From: Candidatus Stahliibacteriota bacterium | GTDB taxonomy: Bacteria > Hydrothermota > Tepidihabitantia > SM23-42 | Length of the DNA stretch: 8,771 bases | Direction: 5' to 3' | Assembly (NCBI GenBank): GCA_030670605.1 | Contig: DAOVBK010000048.1 | Span: 1-8,771, forward strand | In this document: piece after piece, positions 6,373-8,771 of the stretch | Numbering within the stretch: the first letter of the stretch is position 1 | Layout: each line of letters opens with the position of its first letter | Notes under the pieces: model-generated | The model's database searches: none | What the model was told of the DNA's origin: nothing | Seen by the model: the letters and a program-made list of their open reading frames with translations, nothing else | Translations under genes and position numbers: made by a program

Positions 6373-7513
6373 GGACGAGAGGGAACTATTCCCCGTTACA
6401 CACGAGAAAATATACTTCAATCATGCGGGCACTGGTCCTATGTCATTACCAGCGCAACGCGCAGTCATGCAGTGTGTTGAAACATACTTACGGCAGGCAG
6501 AATTCGACCTGGACGCGTACCTAGAGCGTGTACGTAGTGCGCGGGCAACAGTTGCGCGATTGATCAAAGCGACACCTGAGGAGATCGTTCTCACACACAA
6601 TACATCTGAAGGCATTTACATTGCATTGATTAATCTGCCGCTGCATGAAGGTGACACCGTTCTTATTATGGATGAGATATTTCCTGCAGTGAGATACGTT
6701 GCTGACCACAATCTGCCGTACGTAAAGAAAAAGTATGTTTCTTTTCTTGGCAAAGACGCAGTTGACGTGGTACGGAAACACCGTGAAAGAAAAACAAAGG
6801 CGGTCGTTATTGATCATGTACATTTTCTCATTGGTGAGATGATTGACCTAAAACCGCTGGCTGCGTTCTGCCGACAGGAAAATATCTATCTTGTTGTTGA
6901 CGGCATTCAGGCAATTGGTGCCGTCGATTTTTCTGTCCAGGATACACCCGTTGATTTTGTTGCCTGCGGTGCAGCAAAGTGGCTATTCGGACCGAGTGGT
7001 GCTGGGTTTCTGTATGTCAATAAGGAGCACTTCAATTCCCTCAACAGATTCCATACTGGTTGGCTCGGTGCCGAGTGGCCAGGGTTCGATAACATTGAGC
7101 TCAGACCACCGCTGTACAGTGATGCGAGAATGTTTGAACAGGGCACAAGAAACATCATAGGAATAAGCGCATTTGCGGAGAATATTAAGGTATTACTTGA
7201 ATATGGTCCTGCACGCGTTGAGCAGATTCAGAAGTTGAAACAGCAGCTCAGGCAAGGGTTCAGAGATATGGATTTTGAGATCATCACGCCTGCGCGTGGA
7301 TTACAATCGGGTATCATCAGTATCAAGCCTGCAAAAGATGCAGAGCGGCTCCTTGAGCATCTGACCAGTCATAATGTCGTTATTTCATTGCGCAACAACT
7401 GCCTCAGATTCTCACCTCATTTCTACAATACCCCGGGCGAAGTTTCCACCATCCTTAATCTACTGGGGTCAGACCCCAGTAAATCTACCGCACAAATACG
7501 ACCTTTTGCGTAA
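6365..7513 (+). CDS. Class V aminotransferase-fold PLP-dependent enzyme
   Basis: This 382-residue protein has the aminotransferase class-V fold. The N-terminal 'IYFNHAGTGPMS' (16-27), 'EIVLTHNTSEGI' (73-84), 'VVDGIQAIGAVDF' (177-189, with Asp179 for the PLP nitrogen and Gln182), 'CGAAKWLFGPSGAGFLYV' (201-218, with Lys205 the likely Schiff-base lysine) and 'FEQGTRN' (257-263) are typical. The position where SufS-type desulfurases carry a PLP-stacking His seems to be Phe106 (DEIFPAV), and the catalytic RxGxxCA loop is absent; the equivalent region reads 'SLRNNCLRFSPHFYNT' (341-356). A classical cysteine desulfurase is therefore unlikely. A lyase, epimerase or kynureninase-like activity remains open. 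The last residues (from about LLGSDPSK on) are encoded by a palindrome and by sequence overlapping the convergent gene, so the C-terminus is probably not ancestral. The gene follows the helicase with an eight-base overlap; a functional link is not obvious. Confidence 0.85.
   Translation: MSKDERELFPVTHEKIYFNHAGTGPMSLPAQRAVMQCVETYLRQAEFDLDAYLERVRSARATVARLIKATPEEIVLTHNTSEGIYIALINLPLHEGDTVLIMDEIFPAVRYVADHNLPYVKKKYVSFLGKDAVDVVRKHRERKTKAVVIDHVHFLIGEMIDLKPLAAFCRQENIYLVVDGIQAIGAVDFSVQDTPVDFVACGAAKWLFGPSGAGFLYVNKEHFNSLNRFHTGWLGAEWPGFDNIELRPPLYSDARMFEQGTRNIIGISAFAENIKVLLEYGPARVEQIQKLKQQLRQGFRDMDFEIITPARGLQSGIISIKPAKDAERLLEHLTSHNVVISLRNNCLRFSPHFYNTPGEVSTILNLLGSDPSKSTAQIRPFA
7461..7481. repeat. REP-like 21-base palindrome
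   Basis: Two perfect 10-base arms (TACTGGGGTC, 7461-7470, and GACCCCAGTA, 7472-7481) flank a single A at 7471. As RNA it would fold as an eight-base stem with a five-base TCAGA loop on either strand, with no T tract on either side. It encodes the LLGSDPSK near the end of the PLP enzyme and ends three bases before the stop codon of the convergent gene. The GGGGTC-GACCCC core looks like a REP-type intergenic palindrome. It may also serve as a weak bidirectional transcription stop. Confidence 0.7.
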
Positions 7514-8771
7514 CCGATTCCTGCGCTGCAGTCACTCTGATAAAATAGACTCCCGCAGGTAGGGCACGGTGCTGGTCATCAGTACCATCCCATTGTAGTA
7601 TCAATGGTTGTCTCATATCAGGCACTGGCATGTCATAGGTACGGACGCATCTGCCGCTTGCATCGTATATACGGAAGCAGCACGCTTCGGTATGGGCGAC
7701 ATCTGCTGGTGGCATGTATGACACGGTGAGGTCATTGGTGAACGGGTTCGGCTTGAGCTCGAGCCATGTGCATGCCACTATGCTGTTGTCAAACTCATCG
7801 ACACCAAAAACGTGTTCGACAGTTATGTCGTCAACGTAGAAACCTTCACCAACACCAAATTCATTATCGCTGATAAAACTGAGTCTTACCTGGATTGTAT
7901 CGCCCGGAGCATATGCATCGAGTGTATACTTTTCTTCGAACCACGAACTCTGGAGGTCTCTTCCAAGCGCACCTCCAGTGCCCATGAAATCGAGCGTGTC
8001 ATACTGACCGTCGTGGATGATGATAACATACAAACCATCAGTGCCGTACACCGGGACGTGGAACCAACGGCAGAAACTGAGCAGTGATTGCTCATGGACC
8101 ATGAACGGGACGCTTTGTATGTAGCAGTCCATATTCGGGAGATACTCGCCAGTCGTGCTGTCACCGCAGTACCAGCTGTGCGTCGGGCTGAATGCACGCT
8201 GGGTTGAAATATGCCATCGGTTGTTCGTGCCGCCGGTCGTCCATAAACCACCACCTGATTCCATATCATCGTGAAATCCGGTTTCACCGATGAGCAGCAC
8301 AAACGTATCCTGGAATGCATAATCCTGCGTTGTCAGTGTCATTATCATATTCGCAATATGAGCAGCTGGACAGCCAGCATTGACCTCAACAACAAAGTAT
8401 TCAGCCGCTGCGATCGAATCAGGATACAGGTCACCACACGCGACACTATCAGTCAGCACCGTAACATAGGGGTCACTGGTTGAGAGCTGTGCGATAAGCC
8501 CGTGTCCACAACCAAACCCGCTGTTCTCAATATATACAGATAAAGAGTCAGTCTCGCCAGGCATGCTCGGCGGAGCCAGTACACAGAAATCACTGACCGA
8601 GAGGACTGGTGTTCCGATGAGCATTGTAGGAGAAAAGGTGAGGATGCGCGATGTATCATTGACCTCGAGTTCAAAGCAAATGCTGTGTCCATTTTGTGCA
8701 GTTCCGACCATAACCTGAAAGCAATTGTCAATGATGAGTGAATCAGCAATACCGAGCGAATCTATAGCAAA
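7485..8771 (-). CDS. Secreted multidomain protein with Ig-like, jelly-roll and T9SS-type tail domains, 5' truncated
   Basis: On the - strand the frame is open from the window edge to TAG at 7485-7487 (428 visible residues). An ATG at 8709-8711 is internal, because the 20 codons before it are also open and read as protein. Visible order: an Ig/CARDB-like segment (about 55-160, with 'DSLSVYIENSGFG' and 'STSDPYVTVL'); a jelly-roll or MAM-like segment of the kind found in immune-inhibitor-A proteins (about 165-322, opening 'FHDDMESGGGLW' and closing 'GEGFYVDDITVEH'); and a sorting tail (about 335-428, with LKPNPF, 'FRIYDASGRCVR', 'LQWDGTDDQHRALPAGVYF', ending KVVFVR). This architecture is commonly the C-terminal half of large secreted peptidases (C25 or M6) in such bacteria, but no catalytic domain lies in the window. 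Its 3' end overlaps the PLP-enzyme gene tail to tail by 29 bases. Confidence 0.8.
   Translation of the reverse strand, partial: FAIDSLGIADSLIIDNCFQVMVGTAQNGHSICFELEVNDTSRILTFSPTMLIGTPVLSVSDFCVLAPPSMPGETDSLSVYIENSGFGCGHGLIAQLSTSDPYVTVLTDSVACGDLYPDSIAAAEYFVVEVNAGCPAAHIANMIMTLTTQDYAFQDTFVLLIGETGFHDDMESGGGLWTTGGTNNRWHISTQRAFSPTHSWYCGDSTTGEYLPNMDCYIQSVPFMVHEQSLLSFCRWFHVPVYGTDGLYVIIIHDGQYDTLDFMGTGGALGRDLQSSWFEEKYTLDAYAPGDTIQVRLSFISDNEFGVGEGFYVDDITVEHVFGVDEFDNSIVACTWLELKPNPFTNDLTVSYMPPADVAHTEACCFRIYDASGRCVRTYDMPVPDMRQPLILQWDGTDDQHRALPAGVYFIRVTAAQESVTQKVVFVR

Noticed and set aside
7812..8087. Short + strand frames opposite the right-hand secreted protein
   Set aside because: They are antisense to a frame with clear Ig-like, jelly-roll and sorting-tail motifs and have no ribosome-binding site or domain of their own.
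1..8771. Mobile element, CRISPR array, toxin-antitoxin or defence system
   Set aside because: No transposase, integrase, regular repeat-spacer pattern, small paired genes or defence domain was seen; the helicase is of the housekeeping UvrD/PcrA/Rep type with no nuclease domain.

Overview
The window looks like chromosome from an uncultivated bacterium of the FCB type. Candidate division WOR-3 (Stahlbacteria) or a close relative is my best guess. It is a guess from gene content: a PorV/PorQ-like outer-membrane barrel, three proteins with type IX secretion (T9SS) type-A-like C-terminal tails that include a FlgD-like 'WDG.D..G...aGVY.IR' segment, and a gingipain-like (C25) cysteine peptidase. I saw no transposase, integrase, phage gene, CRISPR array, tRNA or rRNA.

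Left block (1-2728, + strand): a 5'-truncated PorV/PorQ-like barrel, a protein of unknown function with a twin-arginine signal, and a secreted concanavalin/LamG-like protein with a T9SS-type tail. The last two are 10 bases apart and look like one operon. A compact 10-bp-stem terminator with A and T tracts on both sides (2741-2778) separates this block from a convergent C25 peptidase (2794-4329, - strand) that has its own signal peptide and sorting tail.

Middle block: a 108-base divergent region (4330-4437) separates the peptidase from a housekeeping pair on the + strand, a UvrD/PcrA/Rep-type helicase and an overlapping class-V PLP enzyme. The helicase promoter is close to consensus, and its predicted transcription start falls on the GTG start codon, so the mRNA should be leaderless.

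Right block: the PLP-enzyme gene runs 29 bases into the 3' end of a convergent, 5'-truncated secreted multidomain protein (Ig-like, jelly-roll, sorting tail). A 21-base near-perfect palindrome sits in the last codons of the PLP enzyme. Another palindrome-rich block lies in frame inside the sorting tail of the LamG-like protein. These two possible small repeat insertions, the leaderless helicase and an HExxH motif in the Tat-exported unknown are the points most worth a second look. I found no clear defence or other novel multi-gene system; the PorV-like/Tat/LamG cluster is the closest candidate for an undescribed functional unit.
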